Origin: Candidatus Paraprevotella stercoravium
Lineage (GTDB): Bacteria > Bacteroidota > Bacteroidia > Bacteroidales > Bacteroidaceae
Assembly: GCA_944320795.1 (NCBI GenBank)
Contig: CALUIU010000007.1
Coordinates: 21,478 to 85,477, forward strand
DNA: 64,000 bases
Direction of reading: 5' to 3'
Of the stretch, positions 9,691 through 20,086 are shown piece after piece. Under the pieces are notes generated by a model. That model was not told the DNA's origin, searched no databases, and worked only from the letters and a program-made list of their open reading frames with translations. The position numbers were made by a program, and so were the translations under genes. How positions within the stretch are numbered: the first letter of the stretch is position 1; the number at the start of each line of letters is the position of its first letter.

Positions 9691-12231
9691 TTATCCCTTT
9701 TGGGCGGTCAGATTCAGGCGGTCTTTTGTTTCGGCCAGATCGGCAGAAATCGTATCGCCAGGAGTGACCTCCTCGTTGATGATCAGTTCACACACCGCAT
9801 CCTCAATGTAATGCTGCAAGGCACGCTTCAGCGGACGGGCGCCATACTGCACGTCGTACCCCTTGTCGGCCAGGAAATTTTTGCCTTCTTCGCTGATCTC
9901 AAAATTGTATCCCATCTCATGAATGCGTTTTACAAGCGGTTTGAGTTCGATGTCTACAATCTTGCGGATGCTTTCCTTGTCGAGCTGGTCGAAGTTGATG
10001 ATTTCGTCCAGACGGTTCAGGAATTCAGGAGCAAACTGTTTATTGAGGGCTTTGGAGATGACCGAGCGGCTCTGCTCCTTGTTGATCGGTTCGTTGATGG
10101 TACTGAAACCGATTCCCTTGCCAAACTCTTTCAACTGGCGTGTTCCGCAGTTGGAAGTCATGATAATCACGGTGTTGCGGAAATCTACAGTTGTGCCGTT
10201 GCCGTCTGTCATGCGGCCTTCGTCCATCACCTGCAACAGGATGTTGAATACATCGGAATGAGCCTTTTCGATCTCATCGAGCAGCAAAATAGAGTAGGGT
10301 TTGCGGCGTACCTTTTCGGTGAGCTGTCCGCCCTCTTCGTAACCTACATATCCCGGAGGGGCTCCCACCATGCGGCTCACGGTGTGTTTCTCCATATATT
10401 CGCTCATGTCGATACGGATCAGCGCGTCTTCCGAACCGAACAGGCTCTCGGCCAGTTTCTTGGTCAGATAAGTTTTGCCCACACCGGTCGGTCCTAAGAA
10501 CATGAAGGTACCGATTGGTTTGTTCGGGTCTTTCAGTCCCACGCGGCTGCGCTGGATGGCTTTCACAAGCTTCTCGATAGCCTCATCCTGTCCGATTACG
10601 GCATTCTTGAGGTCTGATGCCATATTCTTCAGGCGTCCGGCTTCGGTGATGCCGATTTTCTCCACAGGAATGCCGGTCATCAGGGCTACGACGCGCGCGA
10701 TGTCATCCTCGTCTACGGTAACTCGCTCGCTGTTGAGCTGCTTCTCCCATTCCTGGCGCATGATGTCCAGTTCGTGCTGGGCGCTGCTTTCCTGGTCACG
10801 GTAATCTGCGGCCAGTTCGAAATTCTGGTTCTTGACCGCTTCGTTCTTCAGAGATTTCAGGCGCTCCACTTCCTGTTCTTTGGCTTCGATCTCTTTGGAA
10901 ACCGGGATATTGGATAAATGTACGCGCGAGCCGGCTTCGTCGAGGGCGTCAATCGCCTTGTCCGGGAAGCAACGGTCGGATATGTAGCGTTCCGTGTATT
11001 TTACGCATGCTTCGAGAGCGGCCTGTGTGTAGCGCACGTTGTGATGCTCCTCGTAGCGGTCCTTGATGTTCTCCAGAATGCGGAGCGTCTCTTCGTTCGT
11101 TGTCGGTTCTACCAGTACCTTTTGGAAGCGGCGTTCCAAGGCACCGTCTTTCTCGATGCTTTTCTTGAATTCGTCAATGGTTGTGGCGCCGATGCATTGG
11201 ATCTCTCCGCGTGCCAAAGCCGGTTTCAGGATATTGGCGGCATCCATGCTGCCTGGAGCGGAACCGGCACCAACAATCGTATGTATCTCGTCAATAAAGA
11301 GGATTACATCCGGATTCTTCTGCAGCTCGTTCAGGATGTTGCGGATGCGCTCTTCAAACTGTCCACGGTATTTTGTTCCGGCCACAACGGCGGTCATGTC
11401 AAGGGCCACGATACGTTTGTTGAACAGGATGCGGGCCACCTTCTTTTGCACGATGCGCAGGGCCAGACCTTCTACGATAGCCGATTTGCCGACTCCCGGT
11501 TCACCGATCAGAATCGGGTTGTTCTTTTTGCGGCGGCTCAGGATCTGTGCCAGACGCATGGTCTCGTTTTCACGGCCGATTACCGGATCGAGCAAACCTT
11601 CGGCTGCCGCCCGGGTCAGGTCTGTACCGAAATTGTCAAGCACCGGTGTGCTGCCCGAACCGTTTGCCTTGTAGGTTGCAGAAGCTGTCGCGGAGCTGCC
11701 GCCGGCCTGTGAGGCGCTCTTTTCGGGGCCTCCGATAGGTTCAAAATCATCTTCCTCCTCGTCGTCGGTAAATCCGAGACCTGACTTGATGTCAGTTTTT
11801 TGTGTCAGACGGTTTAAAATGTCATCATAGGAAATGGACATGCCGTCGAGTACTTTGTATGCGTTATTGTCCTTTTCTTTTAATATGGCCAGCAGAACAT
11901 GTTCTGTATCGGCCACGTCCGATTTCAGCAGGCGGGCTTCCAACAGGCATAATTTCAATATTTTAGAGGATTTCTCGCTTAATAGAATATCTTCGTCGCT
12001 CAACAGCGGGAGTTTTTGGCTGTGCTGGAGACACAAGGTGTCCAGGCGTTCCTTTATGGCGCGTAGGTTAGGCACCAGTTCTTTCAGAATTTCTACAGCC
12101 TTGCCTTCACCGCAGCGCAGGATGCCCAACAGTATATGTTCCGGATCGACAGCGCTACTTTGCAGACGTAGAGCTTCTTCCTTGCTGTAGTTGAGAACCT
12201 CGGTTATTTTGGGTGAAAATTGATTGTTCAT
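9691..12231 (-). CDS. clpC: ATP-dependent Clp protease ATP-binding subunit ClpC
   Basis: 846 residues, a AAA+ unfoldase that feeds proteins to ClpP. The N-terminal Clp-N repeats begin with FSPKITEVLNYSKEEA and VDPEHILLGIL. The first AAA module has Walker A GEPGVGKSA and Walker B ILFIDEIHT. A UVR-like middle segment (NFELAADYRDQE) marks it as ClpC rather than ClpB, which has a much longer coiled-coil M domain. The second AAA module has GPTGVGKTY and LLLDEIEKAH. A GIGF loop (in FGKGIGFST) occupies the position of the ClpP-docking loop, so it should work with ClpP rather than as a disaggregase. It is divergent from gyrA across a 250-bp AT-rich region in which I could not fix a promoter for clpC. 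Confidence 0.95.
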   Translation of the reverse strand: MNNQFSPKITEVLNYSKEEALRLQSSAVDPEHILLGILRCGEGKAVEILKELVPNLRAIKERLDTLCLQHSQKLPLLSDEDILLSEKSSKILKLCLLEARLLKSDVADTEHVLLAILKEKDNNAYKVLDGMSISYDDILNRLTQKTDIKSGLGFTDDEEEDDFEPIGGPEKSASQAGGSSATASATYKANGSGSTPVLDNFGTDLTRAAAEGLLDPVIGRENETMRLAQILSRRKKNNPILIGEPGVGKSAIVEGLALRIVQKKVARILFNKRIVALDMTAVVAGTKYRGQFEERIRNILNELQKNPDVILFIDEIHTIVGAGSAPGSMDAANILKPALARGEIQCIGATTIDEFKKSIEKDGALERRFQKVLVEPTTNEETLRILENIKDRYEEHHNVRYTQAALEACVKYTERYISDRCFPDKAIDALDEAGSRVHLSNIPVSKEIEAKEQEVERLKSLKNEAVKNQNFELAADYRDQESSAQHELDIMRQEWEKQLNSERVTVDEDDIARVVALMTGIPVEKIGITEAGRLKNMASDLKNAVIGQDEAIEKLVKAIQRSRVGLKDPNKPIGTFMFLGPTGVGKTYLTKKLAESLFGSEDALIRIDMSEYMEKHTVSRMVGAPPGYVGYEEGGQLTEKVRRKPYSILLLDEIEKAHSDVFNILLQVMDEGRMTDGNGTTVDFRNTVIIMTSNCGTRQLKEFGKGIGFSTINEPINKEQSRSVISKALNKQFAPEFLNRLDEIINFDQLDKESIRKIVDIELKPLVKRIHEMGYNFEISEEGKNFLADKGYDVQYGARPLKRALQHYIEDAVCELIINEEVTPGDTISADLAETKDRLNLTAQKG

Positions 12232-12481
12232 AATATTTTGTCTTATAAATGTAAAATATCCGGCTTTGGCGGCAATGATATATCCTTACGCGCATTGGCC
12301 TTTGAATTTATGAATATCCTACAAAATATGTGCCTAAAAATTATAATATTACATACATATTGATAATAAATGTCAAAATTTAAAATATGGGCTTAAAAAG
12401 TTGATTTTCTTTTCCGATTCAAAAGAAAAATAGTAATTTTACACGATTTTAAGAAGAAAATAATGTCTATATAAAAAAGAT

Positions 12482-15082
12482 ATGATGCAAGATCAAGACA
12501 GAATAATCAAAGTCAATATTGAGGATGAGATGCGCAGTTCCTACATCGACTATTCGATGTCGGTTATTGTGTCACGTGCGCTTCCTGATGTGCGTGACGG
12601 ATTCAAACCCGTGCATCGTCGAATCCTGTTTGGAATGAAAGAGTTGGGTAATCTGCACGACCGCCCCTATAAGAAATGTGCCCGTATTGTCGGTGAGGTA
12701 CTGGGTAAGTATCATCCACACGGTGATTCTTCCGTTTACGGCGCTTTGGTGCGTATGGCACAGGAATGGAACATGCGCTATAAACTGGTCGACGGTCAGG
12801 GTAACTTCGGTTCGGTTGACGGTGATACCGCTGCGGCCATGCGTTATACCGAAGCACGTCTTCAGCTCATGGGCGAAGCCATGATGCAGGATCTGGAAAA
12901 GGATACTGTAGACATGGTAAACAACTTCGATGACACCTTGAAGGAGCCGACTGTAATGCCTACCCGTATTCCGAACCTGCTTGTAAATGGAGCCAGCGGT
13001 ATTGCTGTAGGTATGGCAACCAACATTCCGACACACAATCTGTCTGAAGTAATCGACGCCTGTGTGGCTTATATTCAGAATCCGGCCATAGATATTGACG
13101 GACTGATGCAATATATCAAGGCACCTGATTTCCCTACCGGAGGTTTTATTTACGGTATGCAGGGTGTGCGCGACGCTTATGAGACCGGTCGTGGACGTGT
13201 CGTGATGAGAGCACGTGCCGAGATTGAAACCGGCGAATCACACGATAAAATCGTTATCACTGAGATTCCATACGGCGTGAATAAGGCCGAACTCATCAAG
13301 TCTATCGCGGATTTGGTGAACGAGAAGAAAATCGAGGGCATTACCAATGCCAACGATGAGTCCGACCGCGAAGGTATGCGTATCGTATTGGATGTGAAGC
13401 GTGATGCCAATGCCAATGTGGTGCTGAATAAGCTGTTCAAGATGACTCAGTTGCAGACCAGCTTCAGCGTGAACTGTATCGCTTTGGTGAAGGGACGTCC
13501 GAAACTCCTTACTCTGAAGGATTGTATTTCCAATTTTGTGGATCATCGTCGTGAGGTGGTTATCCGCAGAACCCGTTATGACCTGAAGAAAGCCGAGGAG
13601 CGCGCACATATTCTGGACGGACTGATTATTGCTTGCGACAATATTGATGAAGTGGTGCACATTATCCGTGCCGCCAAGGATCCTCAGGAGGCTATGGCAC
13701 GTTTGATGGAGCGTTTTGAACTGGATGATTTGCAGGCTAAGGCCATTATTGAAATGCGTCTGGCCCAGCTCACCAACCTGTCACAGGAGAAACTGCGTCA
13801 GGAATATGAGGATTTGTTGCAGAAGATTGCTTACTATAAGCAGATTCTGAGTGACGATGAGTTGTGCAAGAAGGTGATTGTGGACGAACTCGTTGAGGTG
13901 AAAGAACAGTATGGCGACGAGCGCCGTTCTGAGATCGTATATTCAAGTGAAGAGTTCAATCCGGAAGATTTCTATGCAGATGATGAGATGGTGATTACCA
14001 TCAGTCATATGGGATATATCAAGCGTACACCGCTTGCCGAGTTCAAGGCACAGGCTCGTGGTGGAGTGGGCAGCAAGGGTAGCAGTACCCGTGATGCCGA
14101 CTTCGTAGAGTATATCTATCCGGCTACGATGCACAACACCATGCTGTTCTTTACTCAGAAGGGACGCTGCTTCTGGCTCAAGGTTTATGACATACCGGAA
14201 GGAGCGAAGAATTCCAAGGGACGTGCTATCCAGAATATGCTGAACATTGATCCGGATGATGCCATCAACGCATGTCTGCGAATCAAGAACTTGTCTGATC
14301 CGGAATTCTGCGCCCGTCACTTTGTGGTATTCTGTACCAAGAATGGTATTATCAAGAAAACTTGTCTGACTGAATATTCACGTCCGCGTGTGAATGGTGT
14401 GAACGCCATAACCATTCGTGAGGATGACCGCGTAATCGGTGTACGCCTGACAAATGGTGAGAATGAAATCATTATCGCCAATAAGAACGGTCGTGCCATC
14501 CGTTTCAACGAGTCTGCGGTAAGATGTATGGGGCGTACGGCTACCGGTGTGAAAGGTATGACTCTGGATGAAGACGGATGCGATGAGGTTGTAGGAATGG
14601 TTTGCGTAAACGATCCGAAGACTGAAACCATTATGGTTGTCAGCGAACAGGGTTATGGTAAGCGTTCGGATATCGAAGATTACCGTGTAACCAACCGTGG
14701 TGCCAAGGGTGTGAAGACTTTGAATATTACCGACAAAACAGGTAAACTGGTTGCCATTAAGGTAGTAACTGATGAGAATGATCTGATGATCATCAACAAG
14801 AGCGGTATCACTATCCGTCTGAAGGTGGCTGATGTCCGTATCATGGGTCGTGCCACTCAGGGAGTGCGTCTGATAAATCTTGAGAAGCGCAATGATCAGA
14901 TCAGCAGCGTTTGTAAGGTACAGACAGAAGATGAGGAAGAGGTAGTGGCAGATGAAAATCAGGCAGACATAGAGACTGCAGATGTAGCCGCAGCTTCAAC
15001 TGCTCCTGAACAGTCTGAAAAGGATACCCCGGCACAGCCTTCCCTTTTCGATGGCCTGGAAGAAGATGACAATGAAAACTGA
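12482..15082 (+). CDS. gyrA: DNA gyrase subunit A
   Basis: 866 residues. With GyrB it forms the type II topoisomerase that introduces negative supercoils. The breakage-reunion domain starts with the conserved [17 protein letters not shown]; the catalytic tyrosine is Y122 in MRYTEARL. In the quinolone-determining region, Ser83 is present and position 87 (E. coli numbering happens to coincide) is Gly. The C-terminal beta-pinwheel carries a GyrA-box-like [10 protein letters not shown], a variant of the usual QRRGGKG, and ends in an acidic tail. Position 12482 is followed at once by a second ATG, so the start could be one codon later. TAATTTTA about 50 bp upstream resembles a -7 box. Confidence 0.98.
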   Translation: MMQDQDRIIKVNIEDEMRSSYIDYSMSVIVSRALPDVRDGFKPVHRRILFGMKELGNLHDRPYKKCARIVGEVLGKYHPHGDSSVYGALVRMAQEWNMRYKLVDGQGNFGSVDGDTAAAMRYTEARLQLMGEAMMQDLEKDTVDMVNNFDDTLKEPTVMPTRIPNLLVNGASGIAVGMATNIPTHNLSEVIDACVAYIQNPAIDIDGLMQYIKAPDFPTGGFIYGMQGVRDAYETGRGRVVMRARAEIETGESHDKIVITEIPYGVNKAELIKSIADLVNEKKIEGITNANDESDREGMRIVLDVKRDANANVVLNKLFKMTQLQTSFSVNCIALVKGRPKLLTLKDCISNFVDHRREVVIRRTRYDLKKAEERAHILDGLIIACDNIDEVVHIIRAAKDPQEAMARLMERFELDDLQAKAIIEMRLAQLTNLSQEKLRQEYEDLLQKIAYYKQILSDDELCKKVIVDELVEVKEQYGDERRSEIVYSSEEFNPEDFYADDEMVITISHMGYIKRTPLAEFKAQARGGVGSKGSSTRDADFVEYIYPATMHNTMLFFTQKGRCFWLKVYDIPEGAKNSKGRAIQNMLNIDPDDAINACLRIKNLSDPEFCARHFVVFCTKNGIIKKTCLTEYSRPRVNGVNAITIREDDRVIGVRLTNGENEIIIANKNGRAIRFNESAVRCMGRTATGVKGMTLDEDGCDEVVGMVCVNDPKTETIMVVSEQGYGKRSDIEDYRVTNRGAKGVKTLNITDKTGKLVAIKVVTDENDLMIINKSGITIRLKVADVRIMGRATQGVRLINLEKRNDQISSVCKVQTEDEEEVVADENQADIETADVAAASTAPEQSEKDTPAQPSLFDGLEEDDNEN

Positions 15083-15108
15083 TTTATTATATTAAAAAAC
15101 ATTGTGTT

Positions 15109-16308
15109 ATGAAGAAAATTTTATGTTCTATTGCCTTGGTGCTGGCTGCTTCAACGGCTTTTGGTCAGGATAGACTGATCCGTAAGGCACAGAGTTTGAT
15201 CGAAGAGAACAAGTTGGATGAGGCACAGACTGTTTTGACTGAGGCTTTAACCAGTGGAAAGACCAAGAAAATGGCTTTGGCATGGGATGTTCAGGGAGAT
15301 ATCTATCAGCGTGTTTTTGCTGTAGAGTTGAACAAGGCCGCTGACAGTCAGCCGTTGGATACTATGAAGTTCGCAAAGAATCTGTATGCATGTATTGATG
15401 CATATGAGAAGTGTAATGAACTGGATGAGGACAAGGAGTTCTATCAGAAGAATAAAGGTAATGCTATGAAGTTCCGTACATTCTTTATGTATTGCGGACA
15501 GTTTTTCTTTAATAACAAACAATACGGTGACGCCTTTACTGCTTATGATAAATGGCTGACATATCCTCAGACTGTAAAGTTGGTTGAGAATGAGCCGAAG
15601 GTATTGAAGGATTCTGTATTCGATGAGAATCAGATTGCTTACTATGCTTGTCTGGCAGCCTACAACGACAAGAACTATCAGAATGTAGAGAAGTACATCA
15701 ATCAGGCATTGAAGTATGACAAGGAACTGGAAACTGTACGCCAGTTGCGTCTGACTACTTATCTGGAGCAGGGCGATACAGCCAATTGGGTTAAGAGTTC
15801 AAAGGAATTTGCTTTGAGCGGTATTCAATCGGAAGTTGTAGCTCAGAACCTTTTGGCATACTATTTGGACAAGAAGGACGAAACTTCAGCCCTGGCCTTT
15901 GCCGATGAGTTGCTGGCTAAGGATCCAAACAGTAAGATTGGTAATTATTCAAAGGGAGTTGTTCTTTTCGGACAGAATAAATATAGTGAGGCTGTAGGCT
16001 ATTTTATCAAGACTACAGAGATCGATCCGACATTCTCTGACGCATTCTATAATGCAGGAGTATGCTATTGTAATGAAGGTTATGCCCTTAATGAAACTCT
16101 TTCAAAGAAGAAACTGACAGTTGCTCAAAACAATGAGGAAATCAAGAAAGTGAAGGCGTATTATGAGAAAGCTCTTCCTTTCTTCCTGAAGGTTAAGGAA
16201 CTGGAGCCGGAAAATGTAAACCGCTGGGCCAGCCGCTTGAGCACCGTATACTACATTATGGGTGATAAGGCAAAACAGAAAGAAATGGATGCACTTCTGA
16301 ATATGTAA
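15109..16308 (+). CDS. Secreted tetratricopeptide-repeat protein
   Basis: 399 residues with a Sec signal peptide (MKKILCSIALVLAAS..., cleavage after AFG or so) and no lipobox, so it is probably periplasmic. The rest is helical with TPR-like repeats, for example around 60-110, 185-225 and 285-340 (GNYSKGVVLFGQNKYSEAVGYF, DAFYNAGVCYCNEGYAL shortened here). It lies 26 bp after gyrA and is followed by a related secreted TPR gene, so the three may be co-transcribed. TPR domains bind protein partners; no catalytic motif is visible and I cannot assign a pathway. Confidence 0.9.
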   Translation: MKKILCSIALVLAASTAFGQDRLIRKAQSLIEENKLDEAQTVLTEALTSGKTKKMALAWDVQGDIYQRVFAVELNKAADSQPLDTMKFAKNLYACIDAYEKCNELDEDKEFYQKNKGNAMKFRTFFMYCGQFFFNNKQYGDAFTAYDKWLTYPQTVKLVENEPKVLKDSVFDENQIAYYACLAAYNDKNYQNVEKYINQALKYDKELETVRQLRLTTYLEQGDTANWVKSSKEFALSGIQSEVVAQNLLAYYLDKKDETSALAFADELLAKDPNSKIGNYSKGVVLFGQNKYSEAVGYFIKTTEIDPTFSDAFYNAGVCYCNEGYALNETLSKKKLTVAQNNEEIKKVKAYYEKALPFFLKVKELEPENVNRWASRLSTVYYIMGDKAKQKEMDALLNM

Positions 16309-16398
16309 GAATGTGCTTTCCTTTTTGTTAGAAAGTAATAACCGTAATCCGAAAGGGTGGTGTGGTGTAAGCCCATCACCCTTTCTTTTAATGAATCA

Positions 16399-17625
16399 AT
16401 GAAGAGACAATACGCTTTAGGAACTTTTCTGCTTTTGATCTGTTCTGCAGTGAGCGGAGGAAATATTCTGAAAGAGGCAAAAGAAGCCATTAAGAACGGA
16501 TCAAATCTGGAACAGACAGAAACCAAGCTGCTCGAGGCCATCAAGACAGAAGATAATGTCTATAAAAAACTGGATTTTTACTATTATGCCGCTTTACTGA
16601 ACCGCAAAATCAATGATCAGGAGAACGAGAAACTGTATTTGAAGCAGGCTTATGATACCGCCAGATTCTTTAACAGCATTTTCTCTGTTTTTCATCATAT
16701 GGGGAATTATGACTCGATTGTAAATCATTTGCAGTCGGAGCGGAAAATCCGGAAGTACAGACAGAAAGCCTTGCGGCTGTTGGAACCTTATCAGGAGAAT
16801 CTGCTGAATGGTGGAAAATTTTATTTTATGAAGCATGATTTTGCCCGTGCCTATGATTTCTTTGACTGTTATCTGAAGGCTACGGACAAAGGATTCTTTA
16901 CGACAACAAGTCAGGACAGACAGGCTTTGTTGGTGGAAAAAATTTCCCGGTGGGCTACGTCCTGCGGTTACAAACTGCAAGATCCTAAGAAGGTATTGGC
17001 TTATTCGGAGGGAGCTTTGGGAGATTCCGCAAAGCGGCATTTTATCTATGAGTATCGTGCCAAGGCTTATCTGCAGATGAGAGATACGGCCAGTTGGCTG
17101 AATAATCTGAAGGAGGGGCTGAGATGCAATCCTGATTATTCTTATTTCTTTGCCAGCCTTACCGATTATCTGAATGCCAGTCAGCGTTATGACGAGGCCT
17201 TGCAGCTGGCAGATACCATGTTGTCCATTCGTCCCCGAAACACCTTCTTCTGGTATGCGAAGAGTGTGGTCCTGATGAACCTGAAACGCTATGAAGAATG
17301 TATCACTGCCGCAGACAGTGCTATTGCCTATGATTCCATTTATATGTATGCTTATTACAATAAAGGGTTGGCCTTCTGTAATCTGGCGGTAAATATGAGT
17401 GATTCTGCCGCGGCGCATATCAATCAGGAGGATTATCAGGATTTGCGTCAGAGGTCTGTGGCTTATTATGCCCAGGCTTTGCGTCCGATGGAGATTGTGC
17501 GTGTATTGGCCCCGAAAGATACTTTGCGTTGGGCACAGCCGTTATATCGTATTTATCTGAATTTGAATATGGGAGCCCAGTTTGCACAGATAGAGAATAT
17601 TCTGAAAAACTTTAAGAACAAATAA
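16399..17625 (+). CDS. Secreted tetratricopeptide-repeat protein, paralogue of the preceding gene
   Basis: 408 residues from the ATG at 16399, chosen over the in-frame ATG at 16357 because it puts a signal peptide (KRQYALGTFLLLICSAVSG) at the very N-terminus. It has the same architecture as the upstream gene, with matching landmarks in the C-terminal third: a YYNKGLAFCN segment here against FYNAGVCYCN there, then YYxxAL, a LxPxxxxRWAxxL motif and a final YLN/YIM helix. The pair looks like an old tandem duplication. It is probably periplasmic, of unknown function, and lies 8 bp upstream of the dihydrouridine synthase gene. Confidence 0.85.
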   Translation: MKRQYALGTFLLLICSAVSGGNILKEAKEAIKNGSNLEQTETKLLEAIKTEDNVYKKLDFYYYAALLNRKINDQENEKLYLKQAYDTARFFNSIFSVFHHMGNYDSIVNHLQSERKIRKYRQKALRLLEPYQENLLNGGKFYFMKHDFARAYDFFDCYLKATDKGFFTTTSQDRQALLVEKISRWATSCGYKLQDPKKVLAYSEGALGDSAKRHFIYEYRAKAYLQMRDTASWLNNLKEGLRCNPDYSYFFASLTDYLNASQRYDEALQLADTMLSIRPRNTFFWYAKSVVLMNLKRYEECITAADSAIAYDSIYMYAYYNKGLAFCNLAVNMSDSAAAHINQEDYQDLRQRSVAYYAQALRPMEIVRVLAPKDTLRWAQPLYRIYLNLNMGAQFAQIENILKNFKNK

Positions 17626-17633
17626 AAACGGTT

Positions 17634-18569
17634 ATGGAGATTTCTATGGCTCCTTTACAGGGGTTTACCGAATGCGGCCTGCGTAATGCTTTTGCTTCCT
17701 GTTTTGGAGGCGTTTCTGAATATTATACTCCCTTTGTCCGTCTGGAGAAAGGAGCTTTCCGGAATAAGGATTTAAAGGATATTGCTCCACAGAACAATCA
17801 GGTGTCAGATCTGGTCCCTCAGATTATTGCTGCTGATGAAGAGGAAGCGCTGAAACTTGTAGAGTACGTGGCCGGATGCGGATATCGCCGTCTGGACATT
17901 AATATGGGTTGTCCTTTCCCTCTGATGGTGCGTAAGGGACGCGGTGCCGGTATTTTATCACATCCGGACCGGGTAGCCCGTGTGTTGTCGGTTGTTCATC
18001 GCTATCCGGAGATCCGTTTTTCGGTAAAGATGCGTTTAGGTTGGGATTCAGAGCAGGAAATCTTTGCTTTGCTTGATATATTGAACGGGCATCCTTTGTA
18101 TCAGGTAACTTTACATCCCAGGTTGGGTATACAGCAATATAAGGGTAAATGTTCTATGGATTCTTTTGCCGCATTCTATGAGCAGTGCAAGCTGCCGTTG
18201 GTGTATAACGGCGATGTGATGAGTCTTGGTGATATTGCAGCCTTAGAGTCCCATTTTCCCCGTTTGAAGGGTGTTATGATTGGTCGTGGACTGCTTGCCC
18301 GGCCCTGGTTGGCATCGGAGTATCAGGAAGGCAGTGCTTGGCCGTATGAACGCCGCCGGGATGCTTTTCGTCAGTTTCATCAGGAATTGCTTTCTTTCTA
18401 TACCTCAAGAATCGAAGGAGGAAGTGCCCAACTTTTGGGCAAGATGAGCTCCTTTTGGGAATACTTGCTGGCAGTCGAGGACCGGAAGAAACTTAAAAAA
18501 ATACGCAAATCTTCAAATCTGAACACTTATTTGCAAGCTGTAGGTGACTTGATATCTTCTATCCGATAA
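17634..18569 (+). CDS. tRNA-dihydrouridine synthase family protein
   Basis: 311 residues, an FMN-dependent enzyme that reduces uridine to dihydrouridine in the D-loop of tRNA using NADPH. It opens with the family start MAPLQGFTE, has the catalytic Cys in INMGCPFP, the basic VRKGRGAGIL patch, KMRLGW, VTLHPRLG, VYNGDV and the flavin phosphate-binding end VMIGRGLLARPW. It is close to DusB/DusC in length, but I cannot decide the target positions in tRNA. It is the last gene of the run starting at gyrA, with a terminator 21 bp later. Confidence 0.92.
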   Translation: MEISMAPLQGFTECGLRNAFASCFGGVSEYYTPFVRLEKGAFRNKDLKDIAPQNNQVSDLVPQIIAADEEEALKLVEYVAGCGYRRLDINMGCPFPLMVRKGRGAGILSHPDRVARVLSVVHRYPEIRFSVKMRLGWDSEQEIFALLDILNGHPLYQVTLHPRLGIQQYKGKCSMDSFAAFYEQCKLPLVYNGDVMSLGDIAALESHFPRLKGVMIGRGLLARPWLASEYQEGSAWPYERRRDAFRQFHQELLSFYTSRIEGGSAQLLGKMSSFWEYLLAVEDRKKLKKIRKSSNLNTYLQAVGDLISSIR

Positions 18570-18590
18570 ATATCTTGTCAGGATATAAGA

Positions 18591-18634
18591 CGGCCTGGTT
18601 GCATGACTCCCGAATGGAGGATGCAACCAGGCCG
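18591..18634. terminator. Terminator between convergent dus and TPR genes
   Basis: A perfect 14-bp GC-rich stem (18591-18604 with 18621-18634), loop of 16 nt, followed on the forward strand by TTTCTTTT. It ends 7 bp before the end of the convergent TPR gene and may serve both directions. Confidence 0.8.
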
Positions 18635-18640
18635 TTTCTT

Positions 18641-20083
18641 TTATAGATTGTTCTGTCTTAGAACGTACGCATAATATTCTTTGGGGTTCAAGGATTCCGG
18701 AAACAGGTGACCGAAGACCATTTTGGTACCTTCTGGATTTGTTTCACATGCCCGTTCCAGATACTTCAGATATTGTACCTCGTCCTTGGCGTAGTAAAAG
18801 CAGTAGGCCATATATGGATAGCAGTTGCTTTCCGTCTGTACCGTGCAGAATTCAAGCAGTTCATAAAAGTTTTCGAGTGCGTCGGCGTACAGTCTGTTTT
18901 CGAAAAAAGATACGGCAATCAGGAAATAGGCGCGTTCTCGGTCGGTACTCTCTTCCTTGGCTTTCTGGAAGCATTCCAGCGCTTCCGCTACAAAGCCGTT
19001 TTCCAAAAGCACATGTCCTTTCAGGACAAAATAGTCAAAGCCTTCCGGTTCGTAATTCTTGGCTCTTTCCAGATAATGCAGTGCCTTCTGGAATTTCCCC
19101 ACCTTGCTATAGGCAAAGGACAATTGCAGGTAGATCTGCAACTGCTCGGGAGAACAGTCGTTCGAAAACTCTTCTGCCGATTCCAAACGCTGGCAGGCAT
19201 CTTCATATCTTTCCATTTGATTCAGACAGAGACCGTCGAAAAGATACGGATATTCGTCTGTTTTCGGGAAATCATTGATATATTGTGTGTATAGGCGATG
19301 AGCCTCTTCAAAATTTCCCAAATGATACAGACTGTTGGCCTTGGCGAAAAGCGCTTCGGGATTTCCCTTTTCCTTGATGGCCAGTGAGAATTCTGCAGAT
19401 TCGATGGCCTTGTCATACATTTCTCTCATGAAGTATGTGTCGGCCAATATGTTCCATGCCTTCAGGGAATAGGGATTCTCATCCAGAATTTTCTCTAAAA
19501 TGTCTGTGGCCTCCTCAAAACTCTCTTTGGCACAATAGATTTCCGCTTTCAGAAACATGATTTTCAGGTTTGGACCAGAAATCTTTTCTGCCTCTTCAGC
19601 CCATTCCAATGCTTTGTCGTCGTAAGCATAATCCTCCAGAATACAGGCGCAGTCATACAGATAAGTGTACAAATCCTTTCGGTCGTCCGCAAAATGTGCT
19701 TTCTGTTCAGCAAGATAGCGGAGAGCTTCCGCAACATTCTGTTTTCTGATCAGCAGCTCCGCGTGCAGGAAAATGACTTCACGGTCGTTCTGCTCCTGAA
19801 TGCTGTCGCAGATTTTCTGTGCCTGATCCAGATGTCCCGAGAACATATATTGCCGGGCCTTGAAGATCAGCGGGTCAATACTGTTCGGATGCAGGGTCAG
19901 GGCGTAGTCAATGCATGCGTAGGCTTTTTCCGTTTCGCCATGAGTCAGATAATACTCCGCGATATCCGTCAGCTCATCACTTTCGAGATAAGCCGACGGA
20001 CCACCGTTGAGCATGGCTTCATAGCGAGCCAGATTTTCTTTAAAGTCTTCTTCTTCGAAAAAAGAGAAATCCTCTTCCCTCAT
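18641..20083 (-). CDS. Cytoplasmic tetratricopeptide-repeat protein
   Basis: 480 residues with no signal peptide or membrane segment. The N-terminus is acidic (MREEDFSFFEEEDF), followed by about ten degenerate TPR units from residue 35 to the end (for example AYACIDYALTLHPNSIDPL, ALEWAEEAEKISGPNL, ALHYLERAKNYEPEG). It starts 3 bp after the glnS stop, so it is the second gene of a glnS operon. Proteins of this type follow glnS or other housekeeping genes in many Bacteroidales; the function is unknown and a scaffold role is only an inference from the repeats. Confidence 0.88.
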   Translation of the reverse strand: MREEDFSFFEEEDFKENLARYEAMLNGGPSAYLESDELTDIAEYYLTHGETEKAYACIDYALTLHPNSIDPLIFKARQYMFSGHLDQAQKICDSIQEQNDREVIFLHAELLIRKQNVAEALRYLAEQKAHFADDRKDLYTYLYDCACILEDYAYDDKALEWAEEAEKISGPNLKIMFLKAEIYCAKESFEEATDILEKILDENPYSLKAWNILADTYFMREMYDKAIESAEFSLAIKEKGNPEALFAKANSLYHLGNFEEAHRLYTQYINDFPKTDEYPYLFDGLCLNQMERYEDACQRLESAEEFSNDCSPEQLQIYLQLSFAYSKVGKFQKALHYLERAKNYEPEGFDYFVLKGHVLLENGFVAEALECFQKAKEESTDRERAYFLIAVSFFENRLYADALENFYELLEFCTVQTESNCYPYMAYCFYYAKDEVQYLKYLERACETNPEGTKMVFGHLFPESLNPKEYYAYVLRQNNL

Positions 20084-20086
20084 ATC

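Noticed and set aside
9679..10497. 272-codon forward frame within clpC
   Set aside because: Antisense to the second AAA module of ClpC, no family match.
12482..15082. Quinolone-resistance change in GyrA
   Set aside because: Ser83 is intact. Gly at position 87 differs from E. coli Asp but may be the normal residue in this lineage, so no resistance claim is made.
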